From Gammaproteobacteria bacterium (lineage in GTDB: Bacteria; Pseudomonadota; Gammaproteobacteria; DSM-16500): 57,509 nucleotides of DNA. The notes beneath the pieces were generated by a model that saw only the letters and a program-made list of their open reading frames with translations, was not told where the DNA came from and made no database searches. Shown piece by piece: positions 1-8,183 of the stretch. The stretch lies in NCBI GenBank assembly GCA_013288815.1, contig JABDBD010000015.1, positions 1 to 57,509 on the forward strand, given 5' to 3'. Both the position numbers and the translations under genes were made by a program. Position 1 is the stretch's first letter. Each line of letters starts with the position of its first letter.

Positions 1-1
1 T

Positions 2-1867
2 GCGTTATCGATTGCAAATGGCAGCGGCGCAGTTGCCTTAAATGGTTCGATTGGAACAACTCCTTTAACCAGTATTAACATTGGCACAGGTGATGCCACC
101 ACAATCGGTGGTAGTGATTCTCAGATTACTACTACAGGATCACAAACGTATTCTTCTGCACTGACATTAAGTCATGACATCAACTTCGCATCGACGAATG
201 GCGGTTTGACATTTGCAAGGACCATTGATGGCGCTCATGCATTATCGGTTACAGCTAGTGGTACTACTGCGGTCAATGGTTCGATTGGTGGACCTATACC
301 GCTCAGTAGCTTGAGCGTCGGCGGTGGAATATTGAATTTGGGTTCTAACTCAACTCTCGGAAGTATGTCGGTTGCCTCTGGCGCGGAATTAGAAATCAAT
401 AATGCAACGATCACAGCTAGTTCCTTAAATTTATCAGGTACAGGTGTTGGTGGTGCAGGCGCTTTAGTGGGAATAGGATCAGCGACTCTGAATGGCGTTA
501 TTAATTTGTTAGCAGATAGCAGTATAGGTACGAATACGTCAACCGATGTGCTCACGCTCAATGGAACTATTGATGGTGCGCATGCATTAACATTGCAAGG
601 TGCTGGAGCAGTCACATTAGCCAGTGCCGTAGGAAATTTAGCAAGCCTGAGTAGCTTAGTATCAAACTCAGCTATCACGAACATTAATGGCGGCAGCATT
701 CAAACTACCGGTGATCAAACTTACAATAATGTCGTTACGTTAAGTAATGATGCTACCCTGACTGCAACAGGAAATGGCAATATATCTGTAAATAATGGTA
801 TTAACGCGTCGGGCAAAAACCTCACGTTGGCAGGTGGTACGGGAAATAATAGCTTTTTGCTGAAAGGAAATTTGGCTGTTAACAATGTTAATGTAACGGG
901 TGGTAGTGGTAACAATAATACATTAAGCGTGCAAACCAATGATGCGCAAACGTGGAATCTCAGAAACATAAATAGTACGCTGCAAGGCATTGCTGCGCTC
1001 GGCGGCACATTTACGTTTAATAATATTCAAAACATCATTGGTGGTAGCGGTAACAATACATTAAGTGTTCTCGATAATGTTCCAAACGTGTGGAGCTTGG
1101 TTGGTTCAAATGGCGGTAACGTGACTGGTGGCGGTATTAACACTAACTTTAACAATATGCAAAACCTCAATGGCGGGAGTTCAGATAATACATTTGTTTT
1201 CAGCAATAATGCACTAGTAAATGGTTTGATAGATGCAAGTCAGTCATTAGGGACAAATGTATTAAACTTTAGTGCTTATATTCCTAGTTCACCGGTTAAT
1301 GTGGCTATTAATTCTGATCACAATGGTTTTGCACAAAGTGCGGTTTCTACTATCGCAATATTTAAAGGGATTCAAGGTTTGATAGGTAATGGTGGAGCAT
1401 TTACGCTTGATACATCACCACAATTGAATAGTGTCATCCACATCACTGGTTTTTCGCAAGGCTATTACAGTGATCCGACTAATTTTAGTGGCTTCTCTAC
1501 CTTTATTAATCAATCCGGCAATGGTCAAATTTACTTTGATGCAAGTGCCATCGTTGATTATGTCAATGGGATTGCTTATGTAGATGGAATACGATTAAAT
1601 TTCATTAACTTTAGCTACAGTCAATTACTGAATGGAAATGTGACACCTATCCTTCAATTCTCTCAACAATCTGCTATTAACTATGCAAATAATGCAATAT
1701 ACAATGATAGCACCAGTTCTTCACAATCATGGACTCAATACTTGCAAAGTATTAACAATGTAAGCGCTAATTTATTAGACATAATGGATCGCCAACGTAT
1801 ATTAGATATGGTGATTGCTGAATACAGAACAATTGATCAGAATTGTGGGGGGGGAGGTGGGGACTGA
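2..1867 (+). CDS. Repeat-rich surface adhesin (filamentous-haemagglutinin/beta-strand-repeat type), 5' partial
   Basis: The frame is open from the left edge of the window, so only the C-terminal part (about 620 residues) is visible; the first in-window start-like codon (TTG at 206) is internal. The sequence is very rich in Gly, Asn, Ser and Thr and almost free of Cys. It repeats a degenerate unit built on 'TIDGAHALxL', seen near 220-240 and again near 565-590, each followed by 'xGAVTLAxxxG' or a similar phrase. This composition is typical of parallel beta-helix adhesins exported by two-partner or autotransporter routes, so a cell-surface location is likely but inferred. The last 150 residues lose the repeat and become more ordinary. 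The gene ends in a G8 run (1847-1854) encoding a poly-Gly tail. It converges on gmk with 8 bases between the stops. Exact family and adhesive target cannot be told. Confidence 0.8.
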   Translation, partial: ALSIANGSGAVALNGSIGTTPLTSINIGTGDATTIGGSDSQITTTGSQTYSSALTLSHDINFASTNGGLTFARTIDGAHALSVTASGTTAVNGSIGGPIPLSSLSVGGGILNLGSNSTLGSMSVASGAELEINNATITASSLNLSGTGVGGAGALVGIGSATLNGVINLLADSSIGTNTSTDVLTLNGTIDGAHALTLQGAGAVTLASAVGNLASLSSLVSNSAITNINGGSIQTTGDQTYNNVVTLSNDATLTATGNGNISVNNGINASGKNLTLAGGTGNNSFLLKGNLAVNNVNVTGGSGNNNTLSVQTNDAQTWNLRNINSTLQGIAALGGTFTFNNIQNIIGGSGNNTLSVLDNVPNVWSLVGSNGGNVTGGGINTNFNNMQNLNGGSSDNTFVFSNNALVNGLIDASQSLGTNVLNFSAYIPSSPVNVAINSDHNGFAQSAVSTIAIFKGIQGLIGNGGAFTLDTSPQLNSVIHITGFSQGYYSDPTNFSGFSTFINQSGNGQIYFDASAIVDYVNGIAYVDGIRLNFINFSYSQLLNGNVTPILQFSQQSAINYANNAIYNDSTSSSQSWTQYLQSINNVSANLLDIMDRQRILDMVIAEYRTIDQNCGGGGGD

Positions 1868-1895
1868 GTTTGAGTTTAAAACTCATCTAACTCAG
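1864..1895. terminator. Nested inverted repeat between convergent adhesin and gmk
   Basis: TGAGTTT (1871-1877) pairs perfectly with AAACTCA (1879-1885), and CTGAGTT (1864-1870) with AACTCAG (1889-1895). The structure sits across the two converging stop codons and could end transcription both ways. It is AT-rich and lacks a long T run, so the call is tentative. Confidence 0.4.
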
Positions 1896-2511
1896 TTGTT
1901 TCTAGCTGGCTTAATAGCTCTGCATTTTTAATAATTTGTCGAGGCTGCAGTAAACGTCCGGCTTGCACTATCACAGTTAGATCATTTAAAGCAGCAGAAA
2001 AGTCATCATTGATAACGACATAGTCATATTCACCTATGTGATGAGTTGTTTCGCGAACATCAGCAAGTCGTTGTTTGATGATATCTTTGTGATCTTGGTT
2101 ACGCTTAGTTAATCGATTGAATAAATCAGTGACGGATGGAGGAAGAATATAAATGCTGATACACGATGGAAATATTTTTTGTATTTGTTGGCAACCTTGC
2201 CATTCAATTTCTAAAATAACATCTTCTCCTCGTGCTAATGTTTCTTCAACCCAGCGACGAGATGTTCCATAATGATAATTAAAAACAGTTGCGTATTCTA
2301 AAAAATCTTCATGATGAATCATCTTCTGAAAGTTATCTTCAGAAACAAAGTAGTAATTGACTCCGTGAGCTTCAGCAGGTCGCTTTGGGCGAGTTGTATG
2401 TGAAATAGATACGGTAATGCCTGGTAATGTTTCTACGAGGGATTTAACAAGCGTGGTTTTTCCTGTCCCTGATGGGGCGGAGATGACATACAGATTACCG
2501 AGTTCAGACAT
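1876..2511 (-). CDS. gmk: Guanylate kinase
   Basis: The enzyme phosphorylates GMP to GDP with ATP and feeds GTP and (p)ppGpp pools in the cytoplasm. The 211-residue length is normal for bacterial Gmk. The N-terminus has the P-loop 'SAPSGTGKTTL' (residues 11-21), followed by the GMP-binding segment 'SHTTRPKRPAEAHGVNYYFV' around residues 37-56 with the conserved Thr-Arg-Arg pattern, and the lid with 'RLTKRNQDHKDIIKQRL'. It lies 33 bases downstream of hldE on the same strand, so the two are probably co-transcribed. In many gammaproteobacteria gmk is followed by rpoZ and spoT; that order is not kept here, because the next gene is a convergent adhesin. Confidence 0.97.
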   Translation of the reverse strand: MSELGNLYVISAPSGTGKTTLVKSLVETLPGITVSISHTTRPKRPAEAHGVNYYFVSEDNFQKMIHHEDFLEYATVFNYHYGTSRRWVEETLARGEDVILEIEWQGCQQIQKIFPSCISIYILPPSVTDLFNRLTKRNQDHKDIIKQRLADVRETTHHIGEYDYVVINDDFSAALNDLTVIVQAGRLLQPRQIIKNAELLSQLETTELDEF

Positions 2512-2544
2512 TTGTATTACCTTCAGTTAATAATTCAATTATTT

Positions 2545-3981
2545 TTAAGCTTTAATACTCTGCACAACACGATCAATAATAGCAGACGTTGAAATCCCTT
2601 TTGTCATGCCTAACACCCTAACATTTCCACCATAAGCTTGAACTATCTCACTACCAACCACTTGATCAATCGTATAATCTCCGCCTTTTACTAAAATGTC
2701 TGGCTGCAACATTTTTAATAATCGCTTTGGAGTATCATCGGAAAATGAAGTGACCCAGTCCACGACGCCAAGTCCTGCCAATACAGCTAAACGCTGTGCT
2801 AGATTGTTGATAGGTCTGCCAGGACCTTTCAAACGACATATCGAGTCGTCGTCATTAATCGCAACAATTAAGTAATCGCCCAGTTGTTTTGCTTGTTGTA
2901 AGTAAGTGACATGTCCTGCATGTAAGATATCAAAACATCCGTTGGTGAAAACAATTTTTTTGCCTTGTGAGCGCACTTGATTGACTGCTAACAAGAGTTG
3001 TTCTTCGTTGACTATGCCGCCTGTTACAACAGCGTGTCCTGTTAAAGCGGCTTCTAATTCAGGAGGTGTTATGGTGGCGGCTCCCAATTTTGCGACAACT
3101 AATCCAGCTGCTAAATTTGCAAATGCCATTGCTTGGGGTAGGCTGGTGCCTGCTGCTAGCGAAGCGCCTAATACTGCAATGACAGTATCACCTGCGCCAG
3201 TGACATCAAATACTTCGCGCGCATGTGCAGGCAGATAAAATTCTTCTCCTGTTTGTAGAATGAGCGTCATGCCTTGTTCGCCACGCGTTAACAAGAGAGC
3301 ATTAATTTGATAACGGTGGAGTAACTCTAAACCTTTTTTTAAGATTTCATTTTCATTTAGACAAGGCCCTACGATAGTTTCAAATTCTTTTAGATTTGGC
3401 GTAATGACGCTGGCGCCTTGGTACAAACTAAAGTCGGTGCTTTTGGGATCTACTAAAATAGGAATATTGGCTTGGCGAGCGAGCTGAATAAATTTTTGGG
3501 GGTCTGCTAATGTGCCTTTATTATAATCTGATAAAATAACTAAATTGGCGTGGCTTAATTCTTTTTTGTAAGCTTCAATGAGTGTTTCTGAATTAAATTG
3601 TGGAAATTTCTCTTCGAAATCCAATCGAATTAACTGTTGATGACGGCTGATAACTCTTAATTTAGTAATCGTTGGAATGTCATTGAGATATTGAATTGCA
3701 GATTTGACACCTGTCGCTGCTAATTGTTGGGATAAAATTCGAGCAGCATCATCATTTCCCGCTACACCTATCAGAGTCACTTGTGCTTCCAGTGCAGCTA
3801 TATTTAAAGCGACATTGCCTGCGCCGCCAGGTCTTTCGTCAATTTGTTTGATTTTTACAATAGGAACGGGCGCTTCTGGCGAAATTCTACCGGTATCACC
3901 AAACCAGTAACGGTCTAGCATGACATCACCAATCACTAACACAGAGGCGTGAGCAAAGTTTGGTAGGTTAGAAGTCATCAT
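2545..3981 (-). CDS. hldE: Bifunctional D-glycero-beta-D-manno-heptose-7-phosphate kinase / heptose-1-phosphate adenylyltransferase
   Basis: This protein makes the ADP-heptose precursor of the LPS inner core. The N-terminal ribokinase-fold domain starts with 'VLVIGDVMLDRYWFGDTGRI' and carries 'RPGGAGNVALNIAAL' and the 'DVTGAGDTVIAVLGASLAAG' catalytic/anion-hole motif. The C-terminal nucleotidyltransferase domain begins 'KIVFTNGCFDILHAGHVTYL' with the HxGH signature. The frame stays open upstream to 4074, but those 31 codons do not resemble the family. Starting at 3981 or 3978 gives 477-478 residues, the length of the E. coli protein, with a GAG-containing ribosome site about 9 bases ahead. 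It is divergent from the GT39 gene and precedes gmk. Its presence implies heptose-containing LPS, which some reduced intracellular relatives have lost. Confidence 0.96.
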   Translation of the reverse strand: MMTSNLPNFAHASVLVIGDVMLDRYWFGDTGRISPEAPVPIVKIKQIDERPGGAGNVALNIAALEAQVTLIGVAGNDDAARILSQQLAATGVKSAIQYLNDIPTITKLRVISRHQQLIRLDFEEKFPQFNSETLIEAYKKELSHANLVILSDYNKGTLADPQKFIQLARQANIPILVDPKSTDFSLYQGASVITPNLKEFETIVGPCLNENEILKKGLELLHRYQINALLLTRGEQGMTLILQTGEEFYLPAHAREVFDVTGAGDTVIAVLGASLAAGTSLPQAMAFANLAAGLVVAKLGAATITPPELEAALTGHAVVTGGIVNEEQLLLAVNQVRSQGKKIVFTNGCFDILHAGHVTYLQQAKQLGDYLIVAINDDDSICRLKGPGRPINNLAQRLAVLAGLGVVDWVTSFSDDTPKRLLKMLQPDILVKGGDYTIDQVVGSEIVQAYGGNVRVLGMTKGISTSAIIDRVVQSIKA

Positions 3982-4102
3982 TATCATTTTCTCATTGCTA
4001 TCCATAAAAATTTGTCGATTGTAACATAGGTGGACGAATATACAAAAAACATGGTTAAATTTGCCTTCACCCAATAAGCCAACCTAAAATTAGTCAAATT
4101 AT

Positions 4103-5704
4103 ATGCAATCATCATACACTGTTACGCTGGAAGCGCTGGTTATTTTTTTCTGTGCGCTCATTTTATTTACGATTGGTTTGAGTCATCAAGAGATTATTGG
4201 TTTCGAATCTCGATTTTATGTATTTGCATTGGAAATGGTTCAGCATGGAATGAGTTGGTTCCCAACAACTTATTTGCAGCCCTATCCTGATTATCCTGTC
4301 ACCCCAACCATCTTTATTTATCTAGCGAGTAAAATAGGAGGATCTCTTAATAAACTGACAGCCGTATTACCGAGTGCTATAGCTGCAGCCGGAACTGTTT
4401 CATTTACTTTTTTAATTGGTGCATTGCATGAGAGACGCTGGGGCTTATCAGCCGTTTTTTTTATGTTGCTAACGTATACGTTTTTAATGGAAGCACGGAC
4501 TATTTCTCCAGATCAATATGTTACTTTTGCAACGGTTTGTTGTTTTTATCTTGTCTATTCAGCTGAGCGATTACAGCAACCTGCGCGCGTATATTGGATG
4601 CCATTGGTTTTATTTTTTGGATTTGCTTGTAGGGGTCCTATTGGTTTAGTGATTCCTGCGGGTGTTGTATGTGTTTTTTATGGTTTAGATACTCAATTTA
4701 AAAAAATGATAGTTTGGGGTGTCATCTCACTATCGGTATTAGCATTGGGCTGTGTTTTGTTATGTTTAATTGCCTATCATGTCGGTGGTTTTCCATTTGT
4801 TCTGAATGTATGGCATATGCAGGTGGCAGGGAGACTGCAAGATGCCTATTTACCTTGGTATTTTTATTTTTCGGATAGCATAGGCTCCTATGCGTTGACC
4901 TATCCATTAGCCATTGCTGTGGTCGTAGGTTTGTTTCGTTCATTTATTAAGAATACATCAACGCAAGTCGAGTTGATGCAGAAGTTAGTGGGTTGGTTGG
5001 TGATTATTTTAATAGGATTGAGTATTCCTGCAGGGAAAAAACCTCGTTATGTGTTAGCAATGGTTCCTGCGCTCAGCTTAATTTGTGGTTATCTAGTGAT
5101 GATACAAACACAAGAAAATTATTTAGGATATTTGCGTAAATTAGTTTACTTAGTCTGCTTTCTTTTCCCAGCGGTGAGCTTGTTTTGTTTGATTGCTGGA
5201 TATTATTTGGGACCCAGAACCCACTGGCTGGCACAGATTGATTTTTTGAATGTAGGAATTATTTTTTTCATCTTACAATGTATTTCATATTGGGTATGGA
5301 AAAAATTCCCTACACAGCATTTTTTAATCTTAGGTGTGGCTGCGTGCGTTTTTGTTGTATTCTACATGGGAGTGATAGAGCCAGTGAATTTAGTCACCAA
5401 TAAAACACACGATTTTGTGAATGAAATTGAAAAAATGCGGCACTTGGAAAAAGCGCAACTCATTTTTTATCAAGAAAATCCGGATGGATTGCCGATCAAG
5501 TACTTAGCTAATACGACTCGAGATGATGAGCCCGTATTTATAGATAGCCCTAATCAACTGACAAATTATAATAAAAAAGCTGTTGTTGTAGTGACTAAAG
5601 AAAACTTTTTGCATATTCCCATCGGTATTGTGAAAACCTTTAAGGTGGTTCAGTCGGGGAATATCGGTCATGCGCAAGTTTATGTATTGGAAAAAATGAA
5701 TTGA
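4103..5704 (+). CDS. Glycosyltransferase family 39 / ArnT-like integral membrane protein
   Basis: A polytopic inner-membrane protein of 533 residues. About ten hydrophobic segments fill residues 8-420, followed by a soluble periplasmic-type tail of about 110 residues. The first predicted loop holds 'GFESRFYVFALEMVQHGMSW' (residues 32-51), where GT-C enzymes of the ArnT/PMT class place their catalytic acidic residue. A second conserved-looking patch is 'PDQYVTFATVCCFYLVY'. Relatives move sugars from polyprenyl-phosphate carriers to lipid A or proteins. Divergence from hldE suggests an envelope-glycan role, but the actual donor and acceptor are unknown. The ATG has no strong ribosome site. Family assignment is fairly secure; specificity is not. 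Confidence 0.78.
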   Translation: MQSSYTVTLEALVIFFCALILFTIGLSHQEIIGFESRFYVFALEMVQHGMSWFPTTYLQPYPDYPVTPTIFIYLASKIGGSLNKLTAVLPSAIAAAGTVSFTFLIGALHERRWGLSAVFFMLLTYTFLMEARTISPDQYVTFATVCCFYLVYSAERLQQPARVYWMPLVLFFGFACRGPIGLVIPAGVVCVFYGLDTQFKKMIVWGVISLSVLALGCVLLCLIAYHVGGFPFVLNVWHMQVAGRLQDAYLPWYFYFSDSIGSYALTYPLAIAVVVGLFRSFIKNTSTQVELMQKLVGWLVIILIGLSIPAGKKPRYVLAMVPALSLICGYLVMIQTQENYLGYLRKLVYLVCFLFPAVSLFCLIAGYYLGPRTHWLAQIDFLNVGIIFFILQCISYWVWKKFPTQHFLILGVAACVFVVFYMGVIEPVNLVTNKTHDFVNEIEKMRHLEKAQLIFYQENPDGLPIKYLANTTRDDEPVFIDSPNQLTNYNKKAVVVVTKENFLHIPIGIVKTFKVVQSGNIGHAQVYVLEKMN

Positions 5705-5717
5705 ATGAGAGGAACTC

Positions 5718-6133
5718 ATGATTGATTTGTATTATTGGCCTACTCCAAATGCGCATAAAATAACGTTGTTTTTAGAAGAGGCGGGTTTGCTTTACAATCT
5801 AATTCCTATCGATATTAATCGGGGCGAGCAATTCGATCCGAATTTTTTACAGAGCGAGAGTTTATTGCTGGACAATATTCGATAGCGGATATGGCTTGTT
5901 ATCCATGGATTTTGTTATATGCAAAACAGCACGTAAACATTGAAGAGTTTCCCCATCTCAAGCGCTGGCTTCAGCAAATTCAAATGCGTTCAGCGGTCAA
6001 GCAGGCTTATGAAAAGGCCAAAATAATTGATAGCTTTGTGACGAATTCAGTTTACATGACGGATACAGATTCCAAAGATTCGACTACGCCATGGTTTGGA
6101 CAGACTATCGATCAGTCTGAGAAGAAAAACTAA
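5718..6133 (+). pseudogene. Glutathione S-transferase (YfcG/YghU-like), internally deleted and frameshifted
   Basis: The first part (5718-5885) reads 'MIDLYYWPTPNAHKITLFLE' and continues to about 'GEQFDPNFLQ', the thioredoxin-fold start of a nucleophilic YfcG-type glutathione transferase. It then runs into a TAG. In another frame, from about 5855, comes 'EREFIAGQYSIADMACYPW', which is the helical C-terminal domain, continuing to the stop at 6133. In intact relatives these two blocks are separated by roughly 90-100 residues (rest of the thioredoxin fold and start of the helical domain). That stretch is missing, and the junction near 5850 is out of frame. The gene therefore cannot make an active enzyme. 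It starts 13 bases after the glycosyltransferase stop and may once have been co-transcribed with it. Confidence 0.85.
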
Positions 6134-6253
6134 TGCTTGCGACATTATGAAATTTTAGGGATTCCTGCTAGTCAATTATATGTCATTGTTTATAAAGTAG
6201 CTTTAAAAATATACAGAAATATGTTATTATTAAGGGGAGAATACTTTTATTAA
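6134..6253 (+). pseudogene. Possible J-domain vestige
   Basis: Directly after the GST remnant an open 39-codon stretch without a start reads 'LRHYEILGIPAS' then 'VYKVALKIYRNMLLLRGE'. 'HYEILGIPAS' is the usual beginning of a DnaJ J domain and 'YKVALKIYRN' could match its helix II up to where HPD should be, but HPD is missing. It lies just upstream of an intact J-domain gene. It may be an eroded duplicate; the match is short and could be chance. Confidence 0.35.
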
Positions 6254-6267
6254 GTAAAAGGTGTGTT

Positions 6268-8085
6268 ATGCGCAGAAAAGTCCTACCTGCATCTACAGCG
6301 CGAGGTGATTTATCAACTTCCCCGAGAGGCTCCTCAGCTTCGTCTCATGCTTTAATCAGAACTCAATTTACTGGAATACAGAAAACGTTTTTGGATTATT
6401 TACAAATTTTGGGTTTAACCGGCACTGCATTGAACAAAGTAATAGTCGAAAAGCAATTTAGAAGCAGGTCTCGTCGGTTACATCCAGATAAGAGCGCTAA
6501 CGATGCTGAAAAATTTAAAGAAATAAATGAAGCTTATGAAGAAATATTAACTGCACTTGAAAAACAAGATAAAATTAACAATCCAGAAGTAAGAACTTCA
6601 GCAATTGTCTATGATGAAATTGAAGAGCTAAAAAAAGAAATAAAGGAAGCAGAGGAGTCATTAATTGATGATTATAAACGGTTGGATGCTGTATCACAAT
6701 TAGTTCGTGAAAAAAATGAGATACGTAAAAAAAACAAAGATGCAATGAAGGAAGAGCAATTACATTATAATCAGTTATTACTTAGCCAGAAAAATCAAGA
6801 ACTCACTGAGCGCGCAGACACATTTAAACGACTTTATTCAGAAATGGTTAGGGACGATGGATTATCTTTTGTAAAAACAAATTTTTTAAATGAAATACTT
6901 GAAGTGAAAGGCGAGTATGAAAGTATTACTATCAAGGTTGATGATTTAAAGCCAAAAGCCTTGTTTTCACAAATTGAAAAATCGTTAGGTGCTGATCTAT
7001 TCTTGCAAGAAACTTTTTCACCTGATTCGAAATCACAAGCTCAATATAGAAATAACAATACTTATATTTTTTCAAAGTCACCTGTTGCGCTTTATTTTTT
7101 GAAAGATAATGTATTTGTGAAGCTTAAAATAGACGAGGTAAAATTTTTAAAAATAATTGAGAAATTACCCGGAAATAATAAAGAAAATCAGCCATTACAA
7201 TCTTATTTACAAAAAAATCAAGTTGATTTGTTTCTAGATCTCATCAAAAGCAATCCTGGACATAAACCTAAAAAAGATGATGGAAGAACAGCAAGAGCAT
7301 GGCGTACTCTCGAGCAAGATCCAACATATCAATCTAACATGGCTGCAATGAAAAAATCACATGAAGAGAAGAAAGCTCTTCTTGACTCTGCAAAAGAAAA
7401 GTATGAAGTAGCCAAAAAATCTTGGCAAGAATCCCTAGTTAAGAAAGATGTCATTAGAGAGGTTATCGAGACTTCTGAGAGCGAAACAATACCACAACAA
7501 AAATCGAAACTCGAAGCGTTGAAGAAAGAAGCTGAAGAATTGAAGATGAAGGAATCACAAGAAGCAAAAAAAACAAAATCATCAAAGAAAACAAGTCAGC
7601 AAGATAAAAATCCTGGGCAAGGTTCTTCGTCATCAGCAGGTTCATCCTCTGGTGGTTTGAGTTTTCAAGAAAATGGTGACCTCAATAAAAAAGTAGAAGC
7701 ATTTAAGAAAATTTATCAGGCGCTTCGCCTTGCTCAAACAGGAAGTTTTACTAATTTTCTTTCAGGTAAATCTAAGTTAACAGGCCAAGAATTTTGGGAT
7801 ACAGTCGAAAAATATGTTGTTACTCATCCAGGCAGTAGAACTAAGCAAGCTTATGATCTCACGTTAAAATTCTATAATACGAAGTTAGATTCGAATATTG
7901 AACTTTATTCGAAGATTTATCATTACGGATATCGCAAGAGTAGTTTTTTTAGGTCACCATTGAAAGAAACAAAGCCGCAGTTTTTCCAAGATGATAATCA
8001 ACTATTGACGCAGCAAGATATCGACGAGGGATTAAAAGATGAGACTAGCCGTCGAGCAAAGATTTTTAAGGCTTTAAAGGGCTAG
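6268..8085 (+). CDS. J-domain coiled-coil protein, candidate effector
   Basis: This 605-residue protein has a Ser-rich N-terminus (1-35) and a J domain at about 40-98: 'FLDYLQILGL', helix II rich in Arg/Lys, an intact HPD at 72-74, and helix III 'EKFKEINEAYEEILTALE'. The J domain should stimulate an Hsp70 ATPase. Unlike DnaJ it lacks the Gly/Phe linker, zinc fingers and DnaJ C-terminal domain. Instead there are long Lys/Glu-rich coiled coils (about 108-200 and 360-450), a Ser/Gly-rich hinge near 452-465, and a folded-looking C-terminus. The gene is monocistronic, with an AAGGTG ribosome site before the ATG and a weak hairpin after the stop. A J domain in a non-chaperone scaffold is a known theme among intracellular-pathogen effectors; whether this one is secreted, and whether it uses host or bacterial Hsp70, is unknown. 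Confidence 0.75.
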   Translation: MRRKVLPASTARGDLSTSPRGSSASSHALIRTQFTGIQKTFLDYLQILGLTGTALNKVIVEKQFRSRSRRLHPDKSANDAEKFKEINEAYEEILTALEKQDKINNPEVRTSAIVYDEIEELKKEIKEAEESLIDDYKRLDAVSQLVREKNEIRKKNKDAMKEEQLHYNQLLLSQKNQELTERADTFKRLYSEMVRDDGLSFVKTNFLNEILEVKGEYESITIKVDDLKPKALFSQIEKSLGADLFLQETFSPDSKSQAQYRNNNTYIFSKSPVALYFLKDNVFVKLKIDEVKFLKIIEKLPGNNKENQPLQSYLQKNQVDLFLDLIKSNPGHKPKKDDGRTARAWRTLEQDPTYQSNMAAMKKSHEEKKALLDSAKEKYEVAKKSWQESLVKKDVIREVIETSESETIPQQKSKLEALKKEAEELKMKESQEAKKTKSSKKTSQQDKNPGQGSSSSAGSSSGGLSFQENGDLNKKVEAFKKIYQALRLAQTGSFTNFLSGKSKLTGQEFWDTVEKYVVTHPGSRTKQAYDLTLKFYNTKLDSNIELYSKIYHYGYRKSSFFRSPLKETKPQFFQDDNQLLTQQDIDEGLKDETSRRAKIFKALKG

Positions 8086-8088
8086 TTA

Positions 8089-8106
8089 AAAAGTGTTTAC
8101 ACTTTT
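8089..8106 (+). terminator. Weak hairpin after J-domain gene
   Basis: AAAAGTGT (8089-8096) and ACACTTTT (8099-8106) form an 8-bp stem just after the stop at 8085. It is AT-rich with a very short loop, so only a possible terminator. Confidence 0.4.
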
Positions 8107-8183
8107 ATCATTTCTTAAGGTAAGCTAACTTAGTGATAATACAACGATAATCTGATATTGCTATAACATACCAATGAGGAAAT

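Noticed and set aside
235-1008. Open frames on the minus strand opposite the adhesin (154 and 95 codons)
   Set aside because: They are antisense to a strongly coding repeat frame, have biased Val/Pro/Ala composition from the complement of Gly/Asn/Thr codons, and no ribosome site.
3982-4074. N-terminal extension of HldE to an earlier ATG
   Set aside because: The added 31 residues are not like the family, and no ribosome site fits; the 477-478-residue form matches known enzymes.
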